The notes beneath the pieces were generated by a model. The model was not told where the DNA came from, did not search any database, and saw only the letters and a program-made list of their open reading frames with translations. DNA of 64,000 nt from CAVVGB01 sp963747715 (GTDB lineage Bacteria; Actinomycetota; Thermoleophilia; Gaiellales; Gaiellaceae). The translations under genes and the position numbers were made by a program. Below, piece by piece: positions 54,413 through 62,789 of this stretch (position 1 is the first letter of the stretch; each line of letters opens with the position of its first letter). The DNA lies in contig CAVVGB010000001.1 of NCBI GenBank assembly GCA_963747715.1, positions 124,001 to 188,000 on the forward strand. Direction: 5' to 3'.

Positions 54413-55753
54413 TCAAACTTCCCTCCGGAAGCGGCGGATGTTGAGCACCAAGACCGGAAGCACGGAGGCGAAAAGAAGCACTGCGATGGCGGAGCCGAGG
54501 CCGAAGTCGCTCACGCCTCCGAACGACGTTCGCCACATCGCGAGGGCGATCACGTTCGCGTCGTCCTGAACCGATTGCGGCGCGACCGCGATGACGATGT
54601 CGAACACCTTGAGAACGTTGATGAGGAGCGTGATGAAGACGACCGAGAGCACAGGCCAGAGCTGCGGCACGGTCACCCTCCGGAAGACTTGCCACTCGCT
54701 GGCGCCGTCGGTGCGTGCCGCCTCGAGCGTCTCGCGCGAGATGGCCGCGAGACCGGCCGCGATCACCACCATCGCGAAGCCGGCCCAGATCCAGATGTAC
54801 GCGATGATGATCGACGGCGTGATCAGCTTGGCGCTGAGCCACGAGACGCCGTTGAACGACTCCGCGAACGTCGCCGCACCGATCGCGACGCGATAGTCGC
54901 CCTGCTCGACGTCCTCGAAGGCGAATGAGCCGTCCTCGGCCGTCGTGGCCGACTCGACCTTGTTCCCTTCCGCGTCGCGAAGCTCGACGGTGACGCCGGG
55001 AAGCCCGACCTCTTCGGTCTCGACCTCACCGGGAGTTCCGCCGCCCGGCTTGAAGTCGCGCCAGACGACACCGGTGATGCCACCTTGCTGCGACTCCGGC
55101 TGCACCGCCTGGAGGGCCCCTTCAGGAACCTCTTCGGAGCGGATGCGCGTGAGGCCGAGGAGCGCCACGTCTCCCGGAGCGATCGGCTCCGCGAGCTCGA
55201 GGCCGCCGGCCTGCGTGCCACTCAGGTCCTCCGTCGACGGAGCCGCCTGGGAAAGGACTCCGGCTGGGCTGAACGTGTCCTTGACGGCGGCGATCCCCGC
55301 GTTGATCGCACCTCGGTCCGGTTCCTGCACGTACATGATCCGCCACGTCACGCCGGCGGCGAAGGCCGACACGGCCATCGGCATGAAGACGACCGTCTTG
55401 AACGCGACGGACCAGCGGACACGTTCTGTCAGGACGGCGAAGATGAGGCCGAGCGCCGTAACGAACATCGGAACGACGAGCACCCAGATGAGGTTGTTGA
55501 GAAGAGCCCTCTGGAGCGTGTCCTCGGTGAAGATCGTTTCGTAGTTGTCCAGCCCGACGAAGTTCTCGCCGGAGCGGTCGAAGAGGCTCCGGATGATGGT
55601 CTTGACCGTCGGGTAGACGATCCAGACGCCGAGGAGCAAGGCCGCGGGCGCGAGGAACGCCGCCGCGACCGCGTACTTGCGCCAGCGGCCGGGCCCGGCG
55701 GACGGCGGAGCCCCCTTGACGGGGGGCTCCGCCGTGATGCTCGCGCCGCTCAT
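54413..55753 (-). CDS. Sugar ABC transporter permease, MalF/UgpA type, with inserted Ig-like domain
   Basis: 446 residues, about 140 longer than the usual 300. Helices and an EAA loop (ETLEAARTDGASEWQVFRRV) are as in MalF/UgpA. Between helix 3 or 4 (ending near 140) and the next helix (about 310) lies an extracytoplasmic insert. Its residues 226-292 (GITGVVWRDF, GLPGVTVELRDAEG, TTAEDGSFAFEDVEQGDYRV) look like a SdrD/Cna B-type or prealbumin-like domain. E. coli MalF also has a periplasmic loop insert, but of a different fold. The insert may contact the binding protein or the cell wall. Confidence 0.92.
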   Translation of the reverse strand: MSGASITAEPPVKGAPPSAGPGRWRKYAVAAAFLAPAALLLGVWIVYPTVKTIIRSLFDRSGENFVGLDNYETIFTEDTLQRALLNNLIWVLVVPMFVTALGLIFAVLTERVRWSVAFKTVVFMPMAVSAFAAGVTWRIMYVQEPDRGAINAGIAAVKDTFSPAGVLSQAAPSTEDLSGTQAGGLELAEPIAPGDVALLGLTRIRSEEVPEGALQAVQPESQQGGITGVVWRDFKPGGGTPGEVETEEVGLPGVTVELRDAEGNKVESATTAEDGSFAFEDVEQGDYRVAIGAATFAESFNGVSWLSAKLITPSIIIAYIWIWAGFAMVVIAAGLAAISRETLEAARTDGASEWQVFRRVTVPQLWPVLSVVFITLLINVLKVFDIVIAVAPQSVQDDANVIALAMWRTSFGGVSDFGLGSAIAVLLFASVLPVLVLNIRRFRREV

Positions 55754-55774
55754 GGCGACCCTGCCGGCTTCGTG

Positions 55775-57100
55775 CTACTCGCCGAAGGCCTTGGCCGCCT
55801 CGTCCTCCATCTTCTGCGCGATTCCGTCCACGTCGTCCGGGTTGGCCAGGAAGTCCTGGAAGAGCTTGAACAGGCCCTGACCGACCGTGCCTCCGAAGGC
55901 CGACGGCTGCAGGTCGGAGAGGTCGAAGCGGAACGTCTCCGCCTCGGCCAGCGCCGTTGCAGTCGACCGGAGAATCGCGTCGGGGTACGCGTTCTCGTCG
56001 ACGTTCTTGTTCGGCGAGGAGAAGCCACCACGCTTGACCCAGATCTCCGCCGCCTCGGGCGTCGCCAGGTACTGCACGAACGAACGCGCCGCGGGGTTGT
56101 CCTTGAACATGACGACCATGTCGCCGGCGCCGACGACGGAAGCCGGCGAGTCGTTGATGGATGGGAACGTGAAGACGTTGAAGCCCGTCTCCGGCTCGGC
56201 GTTCGTCGAGTTGACGATCTCACCGGCGACGAAGTCGGCCTCGAGCACCATGGCCGCTTTCGGCGAGTCGCCGAACGCGTTCGTCACCGACGTCGGGAAG
56301 TCGGTCTGGAGAGCGCCCTCGGTCCCGCCGGCGATGTTGTCCGTGTCGCTGAAGATCTTGCCCATCTCGGTCAGGGCGTCCTTCACCGACTGGTCCGTCC
56401 ACGGAATCTCGTGGGCCGCGAGCTGGTCGTACTTCTCCGGGCCCGCCGTGCGGATGTAGATGTTCTCGAACAGGTCGGTGAGCGTCCAACCGTCCGCACC
56501 GCCGATCGAGTAGGCGGGCACGCCCGATGCCTTGAGCGTCTCCGCCGCCGTCAGGAAGTCCTCCCACGACTCCGGCGGCTCGACACCGGCGTCCTCGAAC
56601 GAGGGGACGTTGTACCAGACGGTCGACTTGTTGGCACCCTTGAAGAAGAAGCCGTACAGCTTCCCGTCGAACGTCCCTTGCTCGACGAGATCGGCCGAGT
56701 AGTTCTCCCCGACCGTCTCAGCCGCGAAGTCGATCGGCTGCAGCTCACCCTTGTCGACATACTCGCCCACGGTCGCAGGCTGAGCGATCGTGGCGAGGTC
56801 GGGCGGGTTGCCGCCCTGCACCGCCGTCGCGAGCACGGTGACGAGGTTGTCGCCCGCGGCGTTGTACTTCACGTCGACGTCGGGGCACTGCTCCTCGAAC
56901 CCATCGATGACTGCCTGGATCGACTGCTGCTCGGTCCCGACCCAGATCCCCATTAGCGAGACCGACCCGGAGCCGCACTCAGCGCCGGCCTCGGTCCCTG
57001 TCCCGCCTGCTTCCCCGTCGTCGTCGTCGCCGCCGCCGCAGGCGGCGACAGCGAGCATGAGCGCCGCTATGAGCGCCAGCAATACGGTCACGCGCTTCAT
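55775..57100 (-). CDS. Sugar ABC transporter substrate-binding lipoprotein (family 1)
   Basis: 441 residues. The lipoprotein signal ends LAVAAC with Cys21 and is followed by an Asp/Gly-rich spacer. The SBP family 1 fold is shown by GIWVGTEQQSIQAVIDGFEE, DNLVTVLATAVQGGNPPDLA and a C-terminal lobe typical of MalE/UgpB. It delivers an oligosaccharide or glycerol phosphodiester to the MalF/MalG-like pair. Overlaps the ATPase gene by ATGA. Confidence 0.95.
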   Translation of the reverse strand: MKRVTVLLALIAALMLAVAACGGGDDDDGEAGGTGTEAGAECGSGSVSLMGIWVGTEQQSIQAVIDGFEEQCPDVDVKYNAAGDNLVTVLATAVQGGNPPDLATIAQPATVGEYVDKGELQPIDFAAETVGENYSADLVEQGTFDGKLYGFFFKGANKSTVWYNVPSFEDAGVEPPESWEDFLTAAETLKASGVPAYSIGGADGWTLTDLFENIYIRTAGPEKYDQLAAHEIPWTDQSVKDALTEMGKIFSDTDNIAGGTEGALQTDFPTSVTNAFGDSPKAAMVLEADFVAGEIVNSTNAEPETGFNVFTFPSINDSPASVVGAGDMVVMFKDNPAARSFVQYLATPEAAEIWVKRGGFSSPNKNVDENAYPDAILRSTATALAEAETFRFDLSDLQPSAFGGTVGQGLFKLFQDFLANPDDVDGIAQKMEDEAAKAFGE

Positions 57101-58335
57101 CGAGCTCCCTTCTCCTGATTAGTGTCGTAGATCCCGAGACCGGTCTCGGGATCGAAGAAATGCAACTGGCGGGTGTCGACGCACACTTCTGTCGTCTCAC
57201 CCACACGAACCTCCGAGCGAGCGCCGAAACGCCCGACCATCGTCGTCGACTTCGCCTCTGCTTCCGATGCCTCCTGAATCGCACGCTCGTCGCCGATGTC
57301 CTGCGCGAGCTCTCTCACGTCTTCGGTCAGCGCCGGCGGAGCGTCGACGGTGAAGTGCACCATGATCTCCGAGCCGAGCGCCTCGCGGAGCTCGACCTGC
57401 CCGCGCAGGCGGCGATCGGCCGGGACGTCAGTCGCGAGGGCCGCGTCCTCGAGGTCCTCCGGGCGAATGCCAAGGACGACCTTGCGCCCCTCATAGTCTT
57501 TGAGCGCGGGACGGGCAGAGGTGACCTGGTCGCCGAGGGTGATGCTCTGGTCGCCCGCCTCCACGAGGACGCCGCCGTTCGCGCGCGCGACCGTCGCCTC
57601 GACCAGGTTCATGGCGGGGCTGCCGATGAACCCGCCCACGAACAGGTTGACCGGATGGTCGTAGAGCTCCTGCGGAGTGGCGACCTGCTGGAGCTCGCCC
57701 TTGCGCATGACGGCGACCCGATCGCCCATCGTCATCGCTTCCACCTGGTCGTGGGTGACGTAGATGGTGGTGACGCCGAGGTCGTTCTGAAGCTTGCTGA
57801 TCTCCGCACGCATCTGGACGCGCAGCTTCGCGTCCAGGTTGGAGAGCGGCTCATCCATGAGGAACGCCTGGGGCTGGCGCACGATGGCCCGTCCCATCGC
57901 GACGCGCTGACGCTGGCCTCCCGAGAGGGCGCGGGGCTTGCGCTTCAGGAAGGGCTCCAGGCCGAGGATGCGGGCGGCCTCCTTCACGCGCTTGTCGATC
58001 TCCGCCTTCTTCTCCTTCTTGAGCCGAAGGCCGAAGGCGATGTTCTCGTACACCGACAGGTGCGGATAAAGGGCGTAGCTCTGGAAGACCATGGCGATGT
58101 CCCGGTCGCGCGGAGGAACGTGGTTGACCACCCGGTCGCCGATCCGAAGCACTCCCTCGCTGATGTCCTCGAGGCCCGCAACCATGCGAAGGGCGGTCGT
58201 CTTCCCACACCCCGAGGGCCCGACGAGCACCATGAACTCGCCGTCCTGGACTTCGAGGTCCATGTCATTGACCGCGCGCGTGCCGTCCGGATAGACCTTG
58301 GCGACGTCTTCGAACGTGACTCCGGCCAACCCCAC
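57097..58335 (-). CDS. ugpC: Sugar ABC transporter ATPase, MsiK/UgpC/MalK type
   Basis: About 412 residues from GTG 58335; TTG 58329, with a GGGGG stretch 7 nt upstream, is equally likely. Walker A GPSGCGKTTALRM, Q-loop VFQSYALYPHLSVYENIAFG, signature LSGGQRQRVAMGRA, Walker B FLMDEPLSNLD, switch His in VTHDQVEAMTMGD. The C-terminal regulatory OB domain (residues about 235-400) is longer than in MalK, with an acidic insert. First gene of the operon. Copy B of the structured element is in its 5' region. Confidence 0.95.
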   Translation of the reverse strand: MGLAGVTFEDVAKVYPDGTRAVNDMDLEVQDGEFMVLVGPSGCGKTTALRMVAGLEDISEGVLRIGDRVVNHVPPRDRDIAMVFQSYALYPHLSVYENIAFGLRLKKEKKAEIDKRVKEAARILGLEPFLKRKPRALSGGQRQRVAMGRAIVRQPQAFLMDEPLSNLDAKLRVQMRAEISKLQNDLGVTTIYVTHDQVEAMTMGDRVAVMRKGELQQVATPQELYDHPVNLFVGGFIGSPAMNLVEATVARANGGVLVEAGDQSITLGDQVTSARPALKDYEGRKVVLGIRPEDLEDAALATDVPADRRLRGQVELREALGSEIMVHFTVDAPPALTEDVRELAQDIGDERAIQEASEAEAKSTTMVGRFGARSEVRVGETTEVCVDTRQLHFFDPETGLGIYDTNQEKGAR

Positions 58336-58419
58336 ACCCCCTTTTCCGCGAGGAGCTTACACCCGGTACTAAGGAGGACTTGCCGAAGCATCAGCTGTTC
58401 CGCAGGACCGCACTGGATC

Positions 58420-58495
58420 GCCGCGAGCCTGCGTCCTCGGTCGCGCCCGTATTTCAGACCAATACGAACGCTCCCTGCGTCCGTTGGCTCGCGGC
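58420..58495 (-). repeat. Structured dispersed element, copy B
   Basis: In the divergent region between the ATPase (minus) and the dehydrogenase (plus). On the minus strand it reads GCCGCGAGCC (58495-58486), conserved GGACGCAGGGAGCGTTCGTA, loop, ATACGGGCGCGACCGAGGAC, and GGCTCGCGGC (58429-58420). The outer stem is 10 perfect pairs. The inner stem is CGTATT (58466-58461) with AATACG (58453-58448). An RNA motif called msiK RNA is known upstream of such ATPases in actinobacteria; I cannot test that match here. Confidence 0.8.
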
Positions 58496-58553
58496 ACCCA
58501 GGGCACCCCTGCGGGGAGCGAAGCTCCGCCAAGCCCTCCTAGACTCACGCCGC

Positions 58554-59636
58554 ATGGAAACCCGCACCATCGCGGTCTTGGAGGGAGACGAGACCGGGCA
58601 GGAGTTGTTGGAGGAGGCCCTGCGCGTGCTCGCGCCCGACGTCGTCGGCCTCGAGCTCGATCTGCCCCGCTTCGACCTGTCCCTCGACTCGCGGCGTAAG
58701 ACACAAAATCAGGTCGTCCACGAGGCCGCGGCCGCTATCCGGGAGGCTGGTCTCGGGCTGAAGGCGGCCACCGTCACGCCCGAGGGCAAGGCCGACGTCG
58801 GCAGCCCGAACCGGATCCTGCGCGAGGAGATCGGCGGCCACGTCATCGTGCGCACCGGACGGCGCATCCCCGGCGTCGTGCCGATCGGCGGCGTACACCA
58901 GCCGATCTCGGTCGTGCGTATGGCGGTCGGCGATGCCTACGGCGCGAAGGAGTGGCGCGAGGGCGACGGCGAGGACGAGGTCGCCTTCAGGACGATGAAG
59001 ATCGAGCGGCGCATCTGCCGCGCGGTCGCCGAGTTCTCCTTCCGCCACGCCGAGCGGACGCGGGCGAAGGTCTTCGGTGGGCCGAAGTACACGGTCAGCC
59101 CCGTGTACGAGGGCATGCTCAAGGAGGAGATGGACGCGGCCGCCGAGCGGCATCCCGACGTCGTCTACGAGCCGCAGCTCATCGACGCGACGTTCGCGCT
59201 CCTCATCAGCTCCGCGGGCGAGGCGCTCGTCATCCCGGCGCTCAACCGCGACGGCGACATCCTCTCCGACCTCGTTCTGCCCCTCTTCGGGTCGATCGCG
59301 GGCTCGGAGTCTCTCCTCGTCGGCTTCAACGAGGACTACACTCCGCGCGCCCTCATGGCCGAGGCGGCGCATGGGACCGCGCCGACCTTGTTCGGCAAGA
59401 ACGTCGCCAACCCGCTCGCGATGATCCTCGCCTCGGCGGCGCTCCTCAGCCACATCGACGACGAGGAGGCCCGGGCGGCCGGCCGCGCCGTGCGCGAGGC
59501 CTCGCTCGAGGCGGTGGCGGCCGGCGTACGGACCGCCGACCTCACCGGCCACGCCTCGACGACCGAGTTCACGGACGAGGTCGTCAACCGTGTCCGCTCG
59601 AAGCTCGAGGTGTGGTCGGCGCTCGGCGACGTTTGA
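58554..59636 (+). CDS. Isocitrate/isopropylmalate-type dehydrogenase
   Basis: 360 residues from ATG 58554. The family core is clear: VTPEGKADVGSPNRILREEI (phosphorylation/substrate loop), RTGRRIPGV, VRMAVGDAYGAKEW, DATFALLI, NRDGDILSDLV (metal Asp pair) and AEAAHGTAPTLFGKNVANP (cofactor loop). The SPNxxLR pattern is closer to isocitrate-type than LeuB-type enzymes. With aconitase elsewhere in the window, a TCA role is plausible, but homologous substrates (isopropylmalate, tartrate) are not ruled out. Its stop overlaps the MFS start (TTGA). Confidence 0.82.
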   Translation: METRTIAVLEGDETGQELLEEALRVLAPDVVGLELDLPRFDLSLDSRRKTQNQVVHEAAAAIREAGLGLKAATVTPEGKADVGSPNRILREEIGGHVIVRTGRRIPGVVPIGGVHQPISVVRMAVGDAYGAKEWREGDGEDEVAFRTMKIERRICRAVAEFSFRHAERTRAKVFGGPKYTVSPVYEGMLKEEMDAAAERHPDVVYEPQLIDATFALLISSAGEALVIPALNRDGDILSDLVLPLFGSIAGSESLLVGFNEDYTPRALMAEAAHGTAPTLFGKNVANPLAMILASAALLSHIDDEEARAAGRAVREASLEAVAAGVRTADLTGHASTTEFTDEVVNRVRSKLEVWSALGDV

Positions 59637-60871
59637 CCCGGTTCGGCGCGTACCTTCGAGGTCTCGACCCCCGGCTTCCGCGCTCCGTCTGGACGATGGA
59701 GATGGGCGGCCTTGCGAACGCCTTCGGCAACGGCGTCGCCTACCCGTTCACGGTCATCTACCTGCACAACGTGCGCGGCTTCTCCCTTGGGATCGCAGGC
59801 CTCGTGCTGGCCACGAATGCGGTCGTCGGTCTCGTCGCGGGGCCGCTCGCCGGTTTCGTGGTCGACCGCTTCGGCGCGCGCGCGACGCTCGCCGTTTCGC
59901 TGCTCTTGATGGCGATCGGATTCGGGTCGTTCCCCTGGGTGACCGAGCCGTGGCACGCCTTTCTCGCGAGCGCGATCGCCGGTGTCGGGAACGGCGGCTT
60001 CTGGCCGAGCCAGTCGACGCTGCTCGCCGGCCTGACGCCTCAGAACCGACGGCACGCCGCGTTTGCGTTACAGCGCGTGTCGCGCAATCTCGGCATCGGG
60101 TTGGGCGGGATAACGGGTGGCCTGATCGCGACGACGTCGGATGCGAGCAGCTTCACCGTCCTCTACATGATCGACGCAATCACGTTCGTCGCGTTCGCCG
60201 TCGTGCTCAGCTTCGTTCCGGAGCCGGAGCTGCCCGAGGAAGCGCGCGAGCGACGCGGGCGCTACCTCGACGTCCTGCGACATCGAGTGTTTGTCGCGTT
60301 CGTCGCTCTCAACGTGCTGTTCGTGGCCGCCGGCTACGCGCAGCTCGAGCTCCTGCCGGTGTTCGCGAAGAACGAAGCAGGCGTGACCGAGAAAGCAATC
60401 GGAGTCATCTTCTTCGCCAACACCCTCGTGATCGTGCTCGCGCAGCTGCCCGTGTCGAAGCTGCTCGAAGGAAGGCGGCGCATGCGCTCGCTCGCGGTGA
60501 TGACCGTTCTCTGGGCCGCGGCGTGGCTCGGCGTGATGATGAGCGGCGCTCTGCTCGAGGCGTCCGCGGCTGCGATCGCGTTCGGGCTGGCGGTGATGGT
60601 GTTCGCGGTCGGCGAGTGCTTCCAGGGCCCGACGCAAGGCGCTCTCGTCGCTGACCTCGCTCCGGCCCACCTGCGCGGGCGCTACATGGCCGTTTCGACG
60701 CTCTCGTGGGAGGCCGGGTTCATCATCGGCCCCGCCGCGGGCGGTTTCATCCTGGCGGCCGAGCCGCTCGCCCTGTGGCCGCTCGCAGCCTGCGTGTGTC
60801 TCGCGGCCGGCGCCGGCGCGCTCGCGCTCGAGCGCAGCCTGCCCCGCGAACTGCGCCTCACGCCCGCTTAG
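59633..60871 (+). CDS. Major facilitator superfamily transporter
   Basis: 412 residues from a TTG that overlaps the previous stop. About 12 membrane helices; the MFS motif A between helices 2 and 3 reads GFVVDRFGARATLAV, and motif A-like text recurs after helix 8 (KLLEGRRRMRSLAV). A GPTQGALVADLAPAHLRGRY stretch resembles drug/sugar efflux carriers of the MdtG/YcaD type. Substrate unknown. Confidence 0.9.
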   Translation: MTRFGAYLRGLDPRLPRSVWTMEMGGLANAFGNGVAYPFTVIYLHNVRGFSLGIAGLVLATNAVVGLVAGPLAGFVVDRFGARATLAVSLLLMAIGFGSFPWVTEPWHAFLASAIAGVGNGGFWPSQSTLLAGLTPQNRRHAAFALQRVSRNLGIGLGGITGGLIATTSDASSFTVLYMIDAITFVAFAVVLSFVPEPELPEEARERRGRYLDVLRHRVFVAFVALNVLFVAAGYAQLELLPVFAKNEAGVTEKAIGVIFFANTLVIVLAQLPVSKLLEGRRRMRSLAVMTVLWAAAWLGVMMSGALLEASAAAIAFGLAVMVFAVGECFQGPTQGALVADLAPAHLRGRYMAVSTLSWEAGFIIGPAAGGFILAAEPLALWPLAACVCLAAGAGALALERSLPRELRLTPA

Positions 60872-60878
60872 TGCTCGG

Positions 60879-61190
60879 TTAGCGCTGGTCGAGCGGAGGG
60901 TTCTGCACGTTGTGCTCGGTCGCGTACTCGTTGACGAGCGGGTTAACGACCTCGGGCCCGTCGCCGTACGCGTAATTGATCTTCACGAACGGCTCCCACT
61001 TATCGGGAAGCGCGTCTTCGGGGAAAATCGCCTCGACCGGACACTCCGGTTCGCATGCTCCGCAGTCGATGCACTCCTCCGGATCGATGATCAGCATCCG
61101 CTCGAACGTGTGGATGCAGTCGACGGGGCAAACGTCGACGCAGGAGAGGTCTTTGATGTCGATGCAGGGCTCAGCGATGATGTACGTCAT
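60879..61190 (-). CDS. fdxA: Seven-iron ferredoxin
   Basis: 103 residues. Cys9, Cys17, Cys21, Cys25, Cys40, Cys43, Cys46 and Cys50 follow the Azotobacter FdI order (offset by one): 9, 17 and 50 should hold a [3Fe-4S] cluster; 21, 40, 43 and 46 a [4Fe-4S] cluster. The C-terminal extension ending NPPLDQR is typical of actinobacterial FdxA. A cytoplasmic electron carrier. Confidence 0.95.
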   Translation of the reverse strand: MTYIIAEPCIDIKDLSCVDVCPVDCIHTFERMLIIDPEECIDCGACEPECPVEAIFPEDALPDKWEPFVKINYAYGDGPEVVNPLVNEYATEHNVQNPPLDQR

Positions 61191-61202
61191 CGCTGAGCCA
61201 GT

Positions 61203-61508
61203 CTACGCAACCAGTTCCTCGACAAGCTGAGGGGCCCGCTCGGCGAGCGCGGAGCGAACGACGACGCGATCGAGCCCGGCCGCCTGCGCCGCGCGCAGGC
61301 CGGCGGTGTCCTTGTGGTTCGTGAAGCCGAGGATCGGGACGTCGGGGTACGTCTCGGCAACTTCGTACGGATCCACACGCGCGATGTCGCAGATGACGAG
61401 ATCCGGCGGGTCGACGCTGTCGGTCGTCACCAGGCGATGGCTCGCAAGGAGCACGTCGAGCTTTCCCCGGAAGTAGACATCGACCCCGGCCAACAGGATC
61501 GTCGCCAC
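61203..61508 (-). CDS. Receiver-like small protein
   Basis: 101 residues from a GTG at 61508; a longer reading starts at 61544. The beta-alpha pattern (VATILLAGVDVYFRGKLDVL; PDLVICDIARVDPYEV; VPILGFTNHKDTAGLRAAQA; GLDRVVVRSALAERA) resembles a response-regulator receiver, with Asp in ICDIARVDP at the phospho-acceptor place. The acidic pair near the N-terminus is not obvious, so it may be a pseudo-receiver. Role unknown. Confidence 0.75.
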   Translation of the reverse strand: MATILLAGVDVYFRGKLDVLLASHRLVTTDSVDPPDLVICDIARVDPYEVAETYPDVPILGFTNHKDTAGLRAAQAAGLDRVVVRSALAERAPQLVEELVA

Positions 61509-61548
61509 ATGCGGAGCGTACCACCGTGCCAAGCGCCAGAACAAGCCT

Positions 61549-61920
61549 TTGCTAGCGTCCTTCGGCTCATGGACGGCGAGGACGACGTCCTCCTCTGAGC
61601 AGCAGGAGCTGGAGCGCGGCCTCGAGCTGATCGACGACGGCGCGTACTTCGAGGCCCACGAGGTCCTCGAGGACCTGTGGCGCCCCGCGCCGGCCGAGGA
61701 GCGGGACTTCTACCAGGGCCTCGTCCACGTGGCGGTTGCCTGGCACCACGCGGGCCGCGGCAACCGGCCGGGGTTCGAGCGCCAGCTCGCCAAGGCGGCG
61801 CGGCGCCTCCGGCCGTATGCGCCGACCCACCGAGGCGTCGACATCGCCGACCTCCTCACCCAGGTCGAGAGCGCTTCCTTCGCGACGCTCGCGCCCGTGC
61901 GAGTCAACCGCAGCGTCTAG
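61549..61920 (+). CDS. DUF309 family protein
   Basis: Up to 123 residues (the TTG at 61549 is uncertain; the conserved part starts near 61600). DUF309 signature: GAYFEAHEVLEDLWRPAPAE, ERDFYQGLVHVAVAWHHAGR. The His/Glu/Asp residues suggest a metal site. Function unknown. The 3' end overlaps ccdA by 4 bp on the other strand. Confidence 0.85.
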   Translation: MLASFGSWTARTTSSSEQQELERGLELIDDGAYFEAHEVLEDLWRPAPAEERDFYQGLVHVAVAWHHAGRGNRPGFERQLAKAARRLRPYAPTHRGVDIADLLTQVESASFATLAPVRVNRSV

Positions 61921-62621
61921 ACGCCGATGCCGAAGAACTCGAACACGCGGTTGAACCCGACGTTCAACCACCAGAAGCGGTCGAAGAAGAGGAGCAGCCC
62001 GAGGGCGACGAGCAGCGCGCCGCTCACGATCCTGAGCACGGCGTACTGATCGCGTAGCCAGCGAAACGCGGACGCCGCACGGTCGAACCCGATCCCGACG
62101 AGAACGAAGGGGACGGCGAGGCCCGCGGAGTAGACGAGCAGGAGCAGCGAGCCCTGGCCGACGGTGCTCGACTCGCTCGCGAGGGCGAGGATCGACGCGA
62201 GCACCGGACCGATGCACGGCGCCGCGCAGAGACCGAACGCTCCGCCGAGCAGCGCGCTCGAGCCGCGCCTACGCGCGGCGTCCAGCAGTCCAGGAGCCGC
62301 CATGCGCTCGAAGAAGGGAATCGGGAGCAACCCCATGAACGCGAAGCCGAGCGCCACGACGACGATGCCTGCGATCTTGAGGAGAACGTCGCGATCATCG
62401 GCGAGCGCCCCACCGGCCACGCCGGCGAGCGCGCCGAGAGCGACGAACACCACGGTGAAGCCCGCGATGAACGGGAGGCTCGCGATCACGACGCGCCGTC
62501 CCCCCACTCCCGGCTGCGTCCCGGAGACCGCCGCCAGATAGCCGGGCACGAGCGGCAGCACGCAGGGAGTCACGAAGGAGAGCAGTCCCGCGGCGAACGC
62601 GACCGCGATCTTGCTTTCCAT
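61917..62621 (-). CDS. ccdA: CcdA-type thiol-disulfide membrane protein
   Basis: 234 residues, about six membrane helices. The redox Cys pair is seen as FVTPCVLPLVPGYLA (helix 1) and FGLCAAPCIGPVL (helix 4 area). CcdA moves reducing power across the membrane for cytochrome c maturation. It lies in the same direction as ccmH and the ccmG-like gene, with 168 bp holding copy C of the structured element between. Confidence 0.93.
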   Translation of the reverse strand: MESKIAVAFAAGLLSFVTPCVLPLVPGYLAAVSGTQPGVGGRRVVIASLPFIAGFTVVFVALGALAGVAGGALADDRDVLLKIAGIVVVALGFAFMGLLPIPFFERMAAPGLLDAARRRGSSALLGGAFGLCAAPCIGPVLASILALASESSTVGQGSLLLLVYSAGLAVPFVLVGIGFDRAASAFRWLRDQYAVLRIVSGALLVALGLLLFFDRFWWLNVGFNRVFEFFGIGV

Positions 62622-62664
62622 CTAGTGAGCCACCCGGTGACGATGCTCCCCTCCTGGCGCGCGA

Positions 62665-62747
62665 AAAGCGAGCCAGGCAAGGACGCAGGGAGCCCGCGTA
62701 TTGAATGAAATACGGGGGCGACTGAGGACGCCGCATGGCGACGCTTT
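62665..62747 (+). repeat. Structured dispersed element, copy C
   Basis: Between ccmH and ccdA. Inner stem CGTATT (62697-62702), loop GAATGA, AATACG (62709-62714). Flanks GCAAGGACGCAGGGAGC before and GGGCGACTGAGGAC after. Outer stem AAAGCG (62665-62670) with CGCTTT (62742-62747). The stem bases differ from copies A and B but pairing is kept. Plus-strand orientation is arbitrary. Confidence 0.8.
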
Positions 62748-62789
62748 GCAGCCGCTCAGGAAGTCGGCCGGCGTTGCCGGGTGGTTCAC

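Noticed and set aside
58380..59636. Longer dehydrogenase starting at 58380
   Set aside because: The extra 58 codons lie across the structured element and do not resemble the family N-terminus; ATG 58554 gives the normal start METRTIAVLEGDETG.
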